Positions 16,546 to 26,085 are shown, counted from the first letter of the stretch. The stretch: DNA of 64,000 bases from Thermoactinomyces sp. DSM 45891 (GCF_900119485.1 NZ_FPJZ01000003.1:62001-126000), one strand, 5' to 3'. Numbers and translations: made by a program. The notes: generated by a model not told the origin, from the sequence alone.

Positions 16546-17937
16546 TTACGCTCCTTCTACTAAAGATCGAATGGCTTGATCTAGTTTCATTGCTCGCGAA
16601 GCCTTCACTAACATCAACGCTTGTGGATGACCGATCTTATCGATGTATTTGCCTGCTTCCTCTACACTAGAGAAATGAATCATTTCGCAAGACGGATCAT
16701 GCCGTACTTCTTGTGCTCCCTCAGCAATCCATTTCCCGCGATCGCCCACTGTAAAGAGTTTGTGAATTCCTTTTCCCACCACATATGCACCCAGTTCCCG
16801 ATGATAGGACTCTTCCCACTCGTCACCTAACTCACGAATATCACCAAGTAGTGCCCATTTTTCTTTCGAAGGTTCCATCTCTTGTAATAAGCGAATCGCT
16901 GCTTTCATAGAAGTAGGACTTGCGTTATAGCAATCATTTATGATTGGCATTCCATTTTTAGCAGTGATCATCTCCAAGCGCATACCTGTTATGCCAACAT
17001 GCAAGAGCCCCTGAGCGATCTGTTCCTCACTCATGTGAAAAAAGCGCCCCACAGCAATCGCATAGCATGCATTCACTATATTATGACGACCTATTAGTGG
17101 TAGGCGATAACGATGATGAGTTTGTCTGGATTGGAACGTAAAACCTTTTGTGCCCAGCATCTCTATGTCCCTCGGCACCTCATCATTCTTCTCCCCCCAA
17201 CCGATCCGAATCTGTGCCTGTGGAATCTTCCGTACTTTTTCATCTAGGAGCGACTCATCCCCATCATAAATAAGGGTTCCATCTGGTGATAAGCCATCTA
17301 TAATCTCCAACTTTGCATCGGCAATGCCTTCTCTACTTCCAAAGTGAGCTATATGTGACTCTCCTATATTAGTTACAATCGCAATCTGAGGAGTTGCAAG
17401 CTGAGATAATAAGGAAATCTCCCCTGCATGATTCATCCCCATCTCCACAATCGCAATCTCTGTCTCTTCTGTGATACTAAGTAGTGTAAGAGGGACTCCA
17501 ATATGATTATTTAAATTTCCTACTGTTTTATGAACCCGAAACGCTTGACCTAAAACAGCGGCCACAAGATCCTTCGTTGTAGTCTTGCCATTGGAACCCG
17601 TAATTCCAACAATCGGAATCGCTAGCTCTTCGCGATATTTCTTAGCCATCTGTTGCAGAGCTGTCAATGTATCTGGTACCACAATCAACGGAATCTCACA
17701 ACAACCTTCCGGGATGGGTTCCCACTCATTCCACAACGCAACAACTGCACCTGCTGCTATCGCTTGAGATAAAAATTGATGACCATTAAAACGATCTCCC
17801 ACAAGCGGCACATATAATGCCCCCCGCTGAAGACTGCGAGTATCCGTGCTGACAGAAGAAGTCATCCTATCTTTATCTTCCACAAAGACCGCCTGTCCAC
17901 CTGTCGCTTTTTGAATCCAAGTTATACTCCGTTTCAT
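16546..17937 (-). CDS. murF: UDP-MurNAc-tripeptide-D-Ala-D-Ala ligase MurF
   Basis: 463 residues of the Mur ligase fold, with ATP loop GITGSNGKTTTKDLV, metal region VEMGMNHAGEI, and the C-terminal domain motif INDCYNASPTSM typical of MurF. It completes the UDP-MurNAc-pentapeptide. Its ATG overlaps the murE stop by four bases (ATGA). In B. subtilis murF lies away from the dcw cluster next to ddl; here it sits between murE and mraY, the arrangement common in many other bacteria. Confidence 0.96.
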   Translation of the reverse strand: MKRSITWIQKATGGQAVFVEDKDRMTSSVSTDTRSLQRGALYVPLVGDRFNGHQFLSQAIAAGAVVALWNEWEPIPEGCCEIPLIVVPDTLTALQQMAKKYREELAIPIVGITGSNGKTTTKDLVAAVLGQAFRVHKTVGNLNNHIGVPLTLLSITEETEIAIVEMGMNHAGEISLLSQLATPQIAIVTNIGESHIAHFGSREGIADAKLEIIDGLSPDGTLIYDGDESLLDEKVRKIPQAQIRIGWGEKNDEVPRDIEMLGTKGFTFQSRQTHHRYRLPLIGRHNIVNACYAIAVGRFFHMSEEQIAQGLLHVGITGMRLEMITAKNGMPIINDCYNASPTSMKAAIRLLQEMEPSKEKWALLGDIRELGDEWEESYHRELGAYVVGKGIHKLFTVGDRGKWIAEGAQEVRHDPSCEMIHFSSVEEAGKYIDKIGHPQALMLVKASRAMKLDQAIRSLVEGA

Positions 17938-19421
17938 TTCAAATCCTCCAACATGAACCGCCTTGCGATTACTCGATCGTCAAAATCATTTTTTACACCG
18001 TTGATTTCTTGATAGGTCTCATGGCCTTTTCCTGCAATCAGAATCACATCTCCTGATTGAGCATGCTCAATCGCATATCGAATTGCTTCCGCTCGATCCA
18101 CAATTGTATGTATTTTTTCCGCCTTCACACTCTTTACACCCGACAACATATCTTCTAGAATCGCCTCAGGCTGCTCCGTTCTCGGATTATCTGATGTATA
18201 GATAGCAATATCACTATAGTCTGCTGCTATCTTCGCCATCAAAGGACGCTTAGTACGATCGCGGTCGCCACCACACCCTACCAAGGTAATCACTCGTTTC
18301 GAAGCAAATTCCCGCACGGTTTTCAATGCATTTTCCAAGCTATCTGGGGTGTGCGCATAGTCAACCACAACGGTATAATCTTGATCTGCATGAACAGGCT
18401 CAAAACGTCCGTCTACACCTGGGATTTGTTCGAGAGAGTTTATGATTTGCTCTAGAGACAAGTCTTCAATCAGGCCGACACTAATGGCAGCAAGCATATT
18501 CAAAACATTAAATTTCCCCATTAACTTTATATTCACTGAACCATTCCCACGGAACGTATGCAAATCAAAGCTTGTTCCTTGTGGTGTAATCCGAATGTTG
18601 CTTGCCTTTACATCCGCTGGTTGATCAACTCCATATGTAACAACTTGAGCTGGTGTGATTCGAGCATAATATGAAGAAGCGGGGTCATCCGCATTTAACA
18701 CTGCATAACACTGCTCATCCGCAGAAGCAAGATACTGATTTGCCAGTTGGTTAAATAGCAGGCCTTTTGCTTCACGGTATTGTTCCATCGTTTCATGATA
18801 ATCCAAATGATCTTGTGTTAGATTAGTAAATACACCCATATGAAATTTACAGCCTCGAGTTCTACCCTGATCAAGCGCATGTGAGGATACCTCAATGAAG
18901 GAATACTCACAACCTTCATTGCGCATCATACGAAAACTCTTTTGCAACTCAAGGATTTCAGGTGTTGTATTGGAAGTGGGAAGCTCCCGATCTCCAATTT
19001 TCATGCCAATTGTTCCAATTAATCCTGATTTCTTTTCATGGTCAAGGAAAAGATGCTGAAGTAGGGTAGAAGTGGTTGTCTTCCCATTCGTTCCTGTGAT
19101 CCCAATCAATTTCAGCTCATGTGTAGGGTGTCCATAGTAAATATCTGCTACAATAGCCATGGCCCGGCGAGTATCAGGCACCTGTACCACTGTTATATGA
19201 GATGGAACCTCCACCATCTCTTCTACCAGTATAGCGACTGCACCTCGTTGGACCGCTTGTGAAATATAGCGATGTCCATCAACTGTAAAACCACGAACCG
19301 CAATAAAGAGATTACCTGGCTTTACTTGACGTGAATCCATCTCTACTCCACTGATTTCTACTGCCACATCCCCAGACACCTGCTTCAGTAAAAGCGACTG
19401 GATCACATTTTGAAGAATCAT
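17934..19421 (-). CDS. murE: UDP-MurNAc-dipeptide-meso-diaminopimelate ligase MurE
   Basis: About 495 residues. ATP loop GITGTNGKTTTSTLL near residue 107, TNLTQDHLDYH, and the C-terminal substrate motif TSDNPRTEQPE; DNPR is the signature of enzymes adding meso-diaminopimelate rather than lysine. The start is the ATG at 19421, 7 bases after SD GAGGAGG; the earlier TTG at 19448 precedes the SD. It follows spoVD after a hairpin, so it may be partly uncoupled from the upstream genes. Confidence 0.97.
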   Translation of the reverse strand: MILQNVIQSLLLKQVSGDVAVEISGVEMDSRQVKPGNLFIAVRGFTVDGHRYISQAVQRGAVAILVEEMVEVPSHITVVQVPDTRRAMAIVADIYYGHPTHELKLIGITGTNGKTTTSTLLQHLFLDHEKKSGLIGTIGMKIGDRELPTSNTTPEILELQKSFRMMRNEGCEYSFIEVSSHALDQGRTRGCKFHMGVFTNLTQDHLDYHETMEQYREAKGLLFNQLANQYLASADEQCYAVLNADDPASSYYARITPAQVVTYGVDQPADVKASNIRITPQGTSFDLHTFRGNGSVNIKLMGKFNVLNMLAAISVGLIEDLSLEQIINSLEQIPGVDGRFEPVHADQDYTVVVDYAHTPDSLENALKTVREFASKRVITLVGCGGDRDRTKRPLMAKIAADYSDIAIYTSDNPRTEQPEAILEDMLSGVKSVKAEKIHTIVDRAEAIRYAIEHAQSGDVILIAGKGHETYQEINGVKNDFDDRVIARRFMLEDLK

Positions 19422-19466
19422 ATCTTTCCTCCTCAATCCAAAAAACAAGGTATGTATGAAATAAAT

Positions 19467-19493
19467 AAATGCCAGGTTTTAGTCCTGGCGTTT
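19467..19493 (-). terminator. Terminator or attenuator between spoVD and murE
   Basis: AAATGCCAGG pairs with CCTGGCGTTT, followed by ATTTATTTATTTC on the minus strand. The tail is only moderately T-rich, so it may be leaky and allow some read-through into murE. Confidence 0.65.
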
Positions 19494-19510
19494 ATTATAC
19501 CATCTTTATT

Positions 19511-21442
19511 TTAATCTCCTATCTCTGTTTTGTCACCCAAATACAACTGGATTGATGAACCCTTTTTGACTCTTTCACCGGGAGCCGGAATCTGATCAAT
19601 CACTACATTTCCTTTCCCAACTGGCTTTAAGGGGAAATCAAACAGACTGCTACGAATCTTGTCTAACTCTTGACCGATGAAATCTGGAGTCTCTACGATC
19701 GGAGTTGTAAGAGGTGTATCTTCAGGTGGGATCTGATTCTTGCGCTTAGGAATCCCCAGATGGCGCAAACTATCACCGATAATATTTCCTACAATAGGCG
19801 CAGCTACTACTCCCCCGAATTGAATCCCTTGCGGATTATCCACCGCCACATACACCACAATTTTGGGATCGTCTGCTGGAGCAAAGCCTATAAACGAAAC
19901 GATATGATTATTCGGCAGATAACCCCCGTTTGGACCCACTTTTTGAGCCGTACCCGTCTTCCCACCTACCCGATAACCGTCTACAAAAGCTTTTCGTCCC
20001 GTACCCCTAGCGACTACACTCTCCAACGATTCCCTTACTATTTTGGAAGTAGCTTCTGAGATGACTGTACCCTCTACTTTCGGCTGATAGGCTTCTATTA
20101 TCTTCCCGCTATCTGGATCCACCCACTCTTTCATCACATGGGGAACCACCATCTTCCCTCCATTCACAGCCGCTGAAACAGCTCGTACCTGTTGAATAGG
20201 TGTCACGGAAACCCCTTGACCAAATGCAGTCGTTGCTTGCTCTACAGGTCCCATCCTCTCTGGCTTAAATAGAATCCCCTTAGCCTCACCATTTAAGTCA
20301 ATACCCGTTTTTTTGCCAAAGCCAAATCGATTCACATAATCCAACAACTTATTCTTCCCTAATCGATTTCCTAATTCGACAAACCCAGGGTTACAGGAGT
20401 TCTCCACAACTTCCAAGAATGATTCATGACCGTGACCCCCTTTCTTCCAACATCTGAGACGAGCACCACTTACCATTACATAACCAGGATCATGAAACGA
20501 CTCGGTCAGATTTACTTTTTTCTCTTCAAGCGCCGCAGCAAGGGTTATGATTTTAAAAGTAGATCCTGGTTCATACGTTTTCCAGATCGGTAAATTTCGG
20601 TTATAGATTAATGAATCTGTGGTCTGATATTCATCTGGACGGAAGGATGGTTTACTGCTCATTCCTAAAATCTCACCATTGTTCGGATCCATCGCGATCG
20701 CCAAAACGCTTTCTGGCTTATACTGAGCCATAGCTTGGTCTAACTCCCGCTCAATAATGGCCTGCACATCTAGATCGAGGGTCAGTCTAAGATCTTTCCC
20801 AGGCTTCGGCGGGATAAACTCTTCCTTCGAATCAGGCATTCTTTCTCCTTTTGCATTAGAAGCAAAGGAAATATAGCCTTTTTGACCGCTTAATTTTTTA
20901 TCATAAATTAACTCCAGACCTGCTAAACCTTGATTATCTCCGCCTGTAAAACCAAGCATATGTGCCGCCATCGTCCCATAAGGATAATACCGTTTACTAT
21001 CTTCTGTTATAAGAACACCGGGTAGTTGCATCTCTTGAAGAATTTTAGCCTTACCTTCAGGAACCTTCTGGCCGATACCTTTTAGCCATACCTTGGATTC
21101 TTTTTTGGAGACAAATTCGAGTATTTTTTTCTCGTCTCCTTCAAGTACCTCTGCTAACTTCTTTGCTGTCCCAGCCTTGTCCTTAATCATGGCAGGAAAG
21201 AGCAGGACGGATGGAGCGCTTATATTATACGCAATTTTCTTTCCATCCCGATCCAGAATCATACCCCGTTTCGCCAAAAAGTCAGCATCTCTACTCCCTA
21301 ATTCCTCTGCTTTTTGTGCCCACCATTCTCCTTGTGCTAGCTGTACATAAGAAAGTCTACCGATCAATGTAATCATCACCAGGACTGCTATGATCAGTAC
21401 GACAAACAATCTTTTTTTCACGATGGATTGTATCGCACGCAT
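19511..21442 (-). CDS. spoVD: Class B penicillin-binding protein SpoVD (one PASTA domain)
   Basis: 643 residues. One N-terminal membrane span (residues 11-30), a dimerisation domain, and a transpeptidase domain with the active-site motif GSTFKIIT, SCN in the second motif and GGKTGTAQK as the third. A single C-terminal PASTA domain begins near ETPDFIGQELDKI. This architecture and the place before murE match SpoVD, the cortex-synthesis partner of SpoVE. SD AAGGAGGGG before the ATG. It lies downstream of the CotF-like gene and its terminator, so it must have its own promoter, as expected for a sporulation gene. Confidence 0.93.
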   Translation of the reverse strand: MRAIQSIVKKRLFVVLIIAVLVMITLIGRLSYVQLAQGEWWAQKAEELGSRDADFLAKRGMILDRDGKKIAYNISAPSVLLFPAMIKDKAGTAKKLAEVLEGDEKKILEFVSKKESKVWLKGIGQKVPEGKAKILQEMQLPGVLITEDSKRYYPYGTMAAHMLGFTGGDNQGLAGLELIYDKKLSGQKGYISFASNAKGERMPDSKEEFIPPKPGKDLRLTLDLDVQAIIERELDQAMAQYKPESVLAIAMDPNNGEILGMSSKPSFRPDEYQTTDSLIYNRNLPIWKTYEPGSTFKIITLAAALEEKKVNLTESFHDPGYVMVSGARLRCWKKGGHGHESFLEVVENSCNPGFVELGNRLGKNKLLDYVNRFGFGKKTGIDLNGEAKGILFKPERMGPVEQATTAFGQGVSVTPIQQVRAVSAAVNGGKMVVPHVMKEWVDPDSGKIIEAYQPKVEGTVISEATSKIVRESLESVVARGTGRKAFVDGYRVGGKTGTAQKVGPNGGYLPNNHIVSFIGFAPADDPKIVVYVAVDNPQGIQFGGVVAAPIVGNIIGDSLRHLGIPKRKNQIPPEDTPLTTPIVETPDFIGQELDKIRSSLFDFPLKPVGKGNVVIDQIPAPGERVKKGSSIQLYLGDKTEIGD

Positions 21443-21520
21443 AAGAGTCCCCTCCTTGTCCCACTTGTTCTCATATACCTATTCATAAAGATTCTGATAC
21501 ATGACAATTATGTTCCAAAT

Positions 21521-21553
21521 AAAAAACCCTTCTGGCCTACTGGACAGAAGGGT
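21521..21553 (-). terminator. Terminator after the CotF-like gene
   Basis: ACCCTTCTG pairs with CAGAAGGGT (21526-21553), followed on the minus strand by TTTTTT. A textbook intrinsic terminator that closes the CotF-like gene before spoVD. Confidence 0.92.
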
Positions 21554-21562
21554 ATAAACAGC

Positions 21563-22252
21563 TTAATGCGATTGGGGTGATCCATGATTCATAGGACTCG
21601 AAGGAGAAGGAGTCTGGTTAATCGGTACTACTTTACTACCCTGTAGTTGTCTAGAGACTTGAGGCTGATTGGTGGCTAGACCAAACGAATTTTGCATCTG
21701 TGCCATATCTGCCTCCGCCAATTGAGGTACTTGGTAATATTGATGCTTATTTTGATACAAGAAAATTTCATATGCCATTTCAATACAGTTTGGAATGCTA
21801 TCAGCTAGAACCCTTCTCACGACTGGATTGGTTGCTTCCGTGGCAGCCACAGTTCGGATGCCCGCCAATGTTTTAAGCATGATCAACATATGACCAGAAA
21901 TACCTTCATCCTTCACTTCCAACATCGAATGAATCGGTTTCTTCGGCTGAGAAGGCTTCATTCCGTAGACAATGGTATCATTATGCTGCGTCATTTGATA
22001 ACGAAGCGTTCCATGTACGGGGTCTTCTCCCGTGGAAAACGCCTGGACTAACATATTGTACTCATCTGTCAAAAACTGATATTGACGGTCCAGAATCGTT
22101 AATAGCTCTGAACACTTGACATATTGTCGGGACATCGTATATGAATCTAACGTGCTCACTGTTACGGATAAAACTTCATGTATATCAAATACTTCGTGGC
22201 CACTGTGGTTTCGTTTTACCGTACCAACATGCATGTTTGGAGCGTTATTCAT
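21563..22252 (-). CDS. CotF-like spore coat protein
   Basis: 229 residues. The middle part (FDIHEVLSVTVSTLDSYTM near residue 22, HMLIMLKTLAGIRTVAATEA near 120, ADSIPNCIEMAYEIFLYQNK near 150, YYQVPQL) follows the helical CotF spore-coat pattern; the last 60 residues are Gln/Pro/Ser-rich and low in complexity. It is probably a minor coat or mother-cell protein. SD AAGGAGGGG before the ATG. It has its own terminator and lies behind the pbpB terminator, so it is a separate unit nested in the dcw cluster. A CATATGAT element about 20 bases upstream of the start resembles a mother-cell sigma -10 box, but the -35 is not convincing. Confidence 0.65.
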   Translation of the reverse strand: MNNAPNMHVGTVKRNHSGHEVFDIHEVLSVTVSTLDSYTMSRQYVKCSELLTILDRQYQFLTDEYNMLVQAFSTGEDPVHGTLRYQMTQHNDTIVYGMKPSQPKKPIHSMLEVKDEGISGHMLIMLKTLAGIRTVAATEATNPVVRRVLADSIPNCIEMAYEIFLYQNKHQYYQVPQLAEADMAQMQNSFGLATNQPQVSRQLQGSKVVPINQTPSPSSPMNHGSPQSH

Positions 22253-22337
22253 AAGAACCCCTCCTTAGATCATATGATGTGCCCGATCTTATACTGTCCC
22301 AAAAGACAAACACCCATGTAGGAAAGTATTGGACTAC

Positions 22338-22366
22338 AAAAAAAGGAAACGCATATGTACGTTTCC
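22338..22366 (-). terminator. Terminator after pbpB
   Basis: GGAAACG pairs with CGTTTCC across an 8-base loop and is followed on the minus strand by seven T residues. It lies immediately after the pbpB stop. Confidence 0.92.
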
Positions 22367-22371
22367 ATCTA

Positions 22372-24162
22372 CTACTTAATTTCGGGTTCGGTTTCCAGCG
22401 AGGAAACACGTAAAACCTGCATAGTCTGTTGGATAATATCTTTTGCAACAGGGGCAGCCGTTGTACCACCTGAGGCATCTGCACCCTTTGGCTCATCCAA
22501 TGCCACATATACCACAACCTTAGGATTATCTGCTGGAGCGAAACCAATAAAAGAGGTGATATAAGTATTAGGTAAGTATTTACCCGTTTTTGGGTCCGGC
22601 TTTTGGGCAGTACCTGTTTTTCCTGCCACTCGATAGCCAGGGACATCTGCCTTTTGTCCAGTACCTTTTTTAATGACATCACGTAGGATTTGTTTCACCT
22701 CGGTTGCGGTTTCAGGACGAATAATCTGATGCTTCTCAACCGCTGGTTGTTCGACCGTCTTTTTCGTTTTTGGATCGATCACTTCTTTTAACAGGTGAGG
22801 CTTGATCAAGTTTCCTCCGTTAGCAATGCTACCAACCGCTTGGACTTGTTGAATAGGAGTTACCGCAATCCCTTGACCAAAAGACGTTGTCGCTAATTCG
22901 GATGCAACTAGCTCTCGACCAAAAAAATAACCGCTTCCTTCACCCGGCAGGTCAATGCCCGTCTTACGACCTATCCGATCTGTTATCCGTCCAAAACCAA
23001 AACGATCGATATACTCATATAATTTCTCAGAACCCAGATGGTCCCCCATCTTCACAAAGCCAACATTGCTGGATTGGATAACCCCTTCACGATAGGAGAT
23101 ATCACCCCAACCGCCTCTCTTCCAATCACAAATCGGATTATTTAGGCCTGCTACTTGGATACATCCGGAAGTATATGTACTATCTGCTTCAAATTTACCT
23201 TCCTCAATAGCCGCCGCAAGTGTCACAATCTTAAATGTAGATCCTGGTTCAAATTGACTTTGTACTGCCATATTATGGCCATTTTCTGTATTATAAGTAG
23301 TAGACGCTTTTCGGAGATCAAAGGTAGGACGACTTACCATTGCCAAAATCTCACCATTCGATGGGTCAGCCACAATAGCCGTTGCACCTTTGGCTTCATA
23401 CTGTTTCATAGCCTGATCCAATACTTTCTCTACATGGGTCTGGATACTCGCATCGATGGTCAGAACAAGGTCTTTTCCATCAATCGGAGGCTTATACGAC
23501 TCAGGTCCATCAGTTACCATCATTCCATTAGCCGCTTTTTTGTATTTCACATAGCCATCTTTACCACGAAGCAAGTTTTGATAAGTACTTTCAATTCCAC
23601 CAACTGGCTTCTCTTCACTATTTAGAAAGCCTAGTAGGTGAGCTGATCCAGCTTCGGTATATTGTCGCTGGGTTGTTTTATAAGCATAAATCCCTTTTAG
23701 TTCTTTCTTTTGCTTTAATCGAAGATAATTCGCATACACTTCTTTTGAAAAATAAATTTTGCCCGCTTCTCGGTCTCTTAACTCTGCATATTTTCCTTTT
23801 TTACGCAACAAGCCTGTCAAATTTTCTTTTGAAATCTCTAGAAGGGAAGATAGTTGTGTTGCCGTTTTGTCTATATCTTTCTCTTTCACCTGGCTCGGAT
23901 CAGCAGTAAAAAAATAGGCTGGTTCTTCCCAAGCCATAGCATAATTTTTACTACGGTCGTAAATGGTTCCACGTTTCGCTTTTAAAACCGGGTTGTTGTT
24001 GTTCCAAATTTTCTCTGCATCCTTGGTTAGCTCGGACGAGGCAACCGTTTGGATCCACAGTAAGCGAAACGTAACACCCGTCAATAGTCCCAACAAGACC
24101 AACCCGATGATAAGAGAGCGAAATTTACTTCGTTTTCCTGTCTGCTTTTCTGTCATTTGCAT
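22372..24162 (-). CDS. pbpB: Division transpeptidase PBP2B/FtsI, without PASTA domains
   Basis: 596 residues. N-terminal membrane span (about residues 15-36), dimerisation domain with AKRGTIYDRSKNYAM, transpeptidase motifs PGSTFKIV, SSN and AGKTGTAQK. It crosslinks septal peptidoglycan together with FtsW. It ends soon after the transpeptidase domain, whereas B. subtilis PBP2B, over 700 residues, carries C-terminal PASTA domains; here they are missing, with no sign of a frameshift because a terminator follows directly. SD GAGGAG is 9 bases before the ATG. It lies 57 bases after ftsL. Confidence 0.94.
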   Translation of the reverse strand: MQMTEKQTGKRSKFRSLIIGLVLLGLLTGVTFRLLWIQTVASSELTKDAEKIWNNNNPVLKAKRGTIYDRSKNYAMAWEEPAYFFTADPSQVKEKDIDKTATQLSSLLEISKENLTGLLRKKGKYAELRDREAGKIYFSKEVYANYLRLKQKKELKGIYAYKTTQRQYTEAGSAHLLGFLNSEEKPVGGIESTYQNLLRGKDGYVKYKKAANGMMVTDGPESYKPPIDGKDLVLTIDASIQTHVEKVLDQAMKQYEAKGATAIVADPSNGEILAMVSRPTFDLRKASTTYNTENGHNMAVQSQFEPGSTFKIVTLAAAIEEGKFEADSTYTSGCIQVAGLNNPICDWKRGGWGDISYREGVIQSSNVGFVKMGDHLGSEKLYEYIDRFGFGRITDRIGRKTGIDLPGEGSGYFFGRELVASELATTSFGQGIAVTPIQQVQAVGSIANGGNLIKPHLLKEVIDPKTKKTVEQPAVEKHQIIRPETATEVKQILRDVIKKGTGQKADVPGYRVAGKTGTAQKPDPKTGKYLPNTYITSFIGFAPADNPKVVVYVALDEPKGADASGGTTAAPVAKDIIQQTMQVLRVSSLETEPEIK

Positions 24163-24219
24163 AGAATGGTTCTCCTCGGCAAAGAAATTATCTAAGATTC
24201 TTAATTATTCTATTACCAT

Positions 24220-24597
24220 CTATGGTGTGTTTTTTTCTTTTCCTGCCGAAGAAATTTTCTTGCTCTCAATGATTTGCAAGCCATTCTGTTCTGCATATTG
24301 ACGAATTCGTGTATCGCTCTGAAGCTTGTTTTTCTCCGCTTCTAATTGAAGGTTGGCTTCTTTGACTTGTTGAATCTCTTTGTCCGCCTTCTGGATAGCA
24401 AGATTTAATTCTGCGGTTTCAGCATATCGAGATACAACTAAAACGGTCAAGGCTACACATATAATGACACTTCCGATGTATAATAGCTTTTCTGGTACAG
24501 TAAGCCCTTTGATTAGGGGTTGTTTTTTTACTTTGACTTGTGTACTTGTAGGGGTAAGCGGTCTTGCTACCGCAACATTACCACGTTCCTGTCTCAT
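24220..24597 (-). CDS. ftsL: Cell division protein FtsL
   Basis: 125 residues: a basic cytoplasmic tail, one membrane span (about residues 38-58, LLYIGSVIICVALTVLVV) and an extracellular coiled coil (residues 60-100) with leucine heptads. The sequence is poorly conserved, as usual for FtsL, but topology and position between rsmH and pbpB identify it. It forms the division complex with DivIB and DivIC. SD AAGGAGG before the ATG. Confidence 0.9.
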   Translation of the reverse strand: MRQERGNVAVARPLTPTSTQVKVKKQPLIKGLTVPEKLLYIGSVIICVALTVLVVSRYAETAELNLAIQKADKEIQQVKEANLQLEAEKNKLQSDTRIRQYAEQNGLQIIESKKISSAGKEKNTP

Positions 24598-24669
24598 CCA
24601 AATAGCCTCCTTACGCTACCTATACATTTCTTTTTTTGAACTCTCTTTCTTGACCTATACCCTGTTTGT

Positions 24670-24697
24670 AAGACCTTGTCACATGAAACAAGGTCTT
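24670..24697 (-). terminator. Hairpin between rsmH and ftsL
   Basis: A perfect 10-bp stem, AAGACCTTGT with ACAAGGTCTT, directly after the rsmH stop. The following minus-strand bases are not a T-run, so it may be a processing or weak termination site rather than a full terminator. Confidence 0.45.
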
Positions 24698-24702
24698 ATT
24701 AT

Positions 24703-25635
24703 CTATATTTTTTCAGCAACACGTAACTTCGCAGACCGTGCACGAGCATTTTGTTCCAATTCTTCAGCGCTTGGTGCGGTCGGTTTACGCGTGATGATCT
24801 TTAGCTTTGGTTTTTGGTGACACGTACATATAGGGAAATTTGGTGGGCAGATACATCCCTTTGCCTGTTCCAAATAAAATTGCTTACAGATACGATCTTC
24901 TAGTGAGTGGAATGTGATAACACTGACTCTACCACCAGGAACTAGAATCTCCATCACCTGCTCCAGTGCTTCTTCAAATACAGTTAATTCTTCATTTACA
25001 GCGATTCGGATTGCCTGAAATGAACGTCTTGCCGGATGAGGCCCACTACGTCTGGTAGCAGCTGGAATCGCCTCTTTGATGATCTCGGCTAACTCCGTTG
25101 TCGTTTCAATCGGCTTACTTGTTCGATATTCTACGATCCGCCGAGCAATGCGACGACTAAACTTCTCTTCTCCGTATATGTACAGAATTCGAGCAATCTC
25201 TGCCTCGTCGTATTGGTTTACTACCTCAAATGCTGTCCGTTCCTGTTCTCGATCCATTCGCATGTCCAAAGGGGCTTCATAGTGATAACTAAATCCTCTT
25301 TCACTCTCATCTAACTGTGGGGAAGAGACTCCTAGATCAAATAAAATTCCATCCACCCCAGTAAACCCTAAATCTTTTACTACTTGCGCGATATGACGAA
25401 AGTTTGTTTTTACCAAATGGACTTTGCATGTCGCGCCTTCTAGCCGCTTTCTTGCAGCAGATAGTGCTTTTGTATCCTGATCCAAACCAATTAACACACC
25501 GTCTTGACTCAATCGACTCGCTATCAATCCGCTATGACCTGCTCCACCTAACGTGCAATCTACATATACTCCATCTGGTTTGATCTTTAGTCCGTCTACA
25601 GCTTCATCTCTTAGTACTGTTACATGATTAAACAA
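24703..25635 (-). CDS. rsmH: 16S rRNA (cytosine1402-N4)-methyltransferase RsmH
   Basis: 310 residues. SAM-binding motif VDCTLGGAGHSGL at residues 24-36, catalytic region FDLGVSSPQLDESERGFSY, and C-terminal RPTAPSAEE-like block (ITRKPTAPSAEELEQN). It methylates C1402 in the ribosomal P site. It starts with TTG, 9 bases after SD AAGGA. It is the second gene of the dcw cluster, 18 bases after mraZ. Confidence 0.96.
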   Translation of the reverse strand: MFNHVTVLRDEAVDGLKIKPDGVYVDCTLGGAGHSGLIASRLSQDGVLIGLDQDTKALSAARKRLEGATCKVHLVKTNFRHIAQVVKDLGFTGVDGILFDLGVSSPQLDESERGFSYHYEAPLDMRMDREQERTAFEVVNQYDEAEIARILYIYGEEKFSRRIARRIVEYRTSKPIETTTELAEIIKEAIPAATRRSGPHPARRSFQAIRIAVNEELTVFEEALEQVMEILVPGGRVSVITFHSLEDRICKQFYLEQAKGCICPPNFPICTCHQKPKLKIITRKPTAPSAEELEQNARARSAKLRVAEKI

Positions 25636-25653
25636 TGGTGCTCATCCTTATCC

Positions 25654-26085
25654 TTAGAAATCCAGATCTACTAAGCTTTCAGCGATCTCGTTAAATGACT
25701 CTTCTGAAGCAGAATAATAAGAATCCCATTGTTCCTTGCACCAAATCTCAACACGAGTGGAGACGCCGATCACAACACATTCTTTCTGCAGCTTAGCAAA
25801 TTCTCGTAAATGTGGGGGAATATGGATACGCCCTTGTTTGTCTAACTCTGCTTCACTCGCTCCTGAAAAAAGGAATCGTGTGAACTTCCGGGCATCTGCT
25901 TTGGTAAATGGGAGTGTTTTACATTTCTGCTCTAATTGTGTCCATTCTGACCGAGGGTATGCAAATAAACAATGATCCAAGCCACGGGTTACAACAAAAG
26001 ACTGACCAAGTCCTTCGCGGAATTTAGCTGGCATGATCAGTCGACCTTTATCGTCAACCGAATGCCTGTATTCCCCCATAAACAT
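25654..26085 (-). CDS. mraZ: Transcriptional regulator MraZ
   Basis: 143 residues with two AbrB-like SpoVT repeats (GEYRHSVDDKGRLIMPAKFR and ASEAELDKQGRIHIPPHLRE), the DxxGR pattern in each. MraZ forms a ring and binds direct repeats in its own promoter to control the dcw operon. SD GGAGG is 8 bases before the ATG. Three GTGG units at 10-base intervals and an extended -10 promoter lie just upstream. Confidence 0.97.
   Translation of the reverse strand: MFMGEYRHSVDDKGRLIMPAKFREGLGQSFVVTRGLDHCLFAYPRSEWTQLEQKCKTLPFTKADARKFTRFLFSGASEAELDKQGRIHIPPHLREFAKLQKECVVIGVSTRVEIWCKEQWDSYYSASEESFNEIAESLVDLDF

Noticed and set aside
22245..22682. Minus-strand frame of 145 codons overlapping pbpB.
   Set aside because: It is the out-of-frame shadow of the pbpB 3' end and its terminator; no SD and no recognisable protein.
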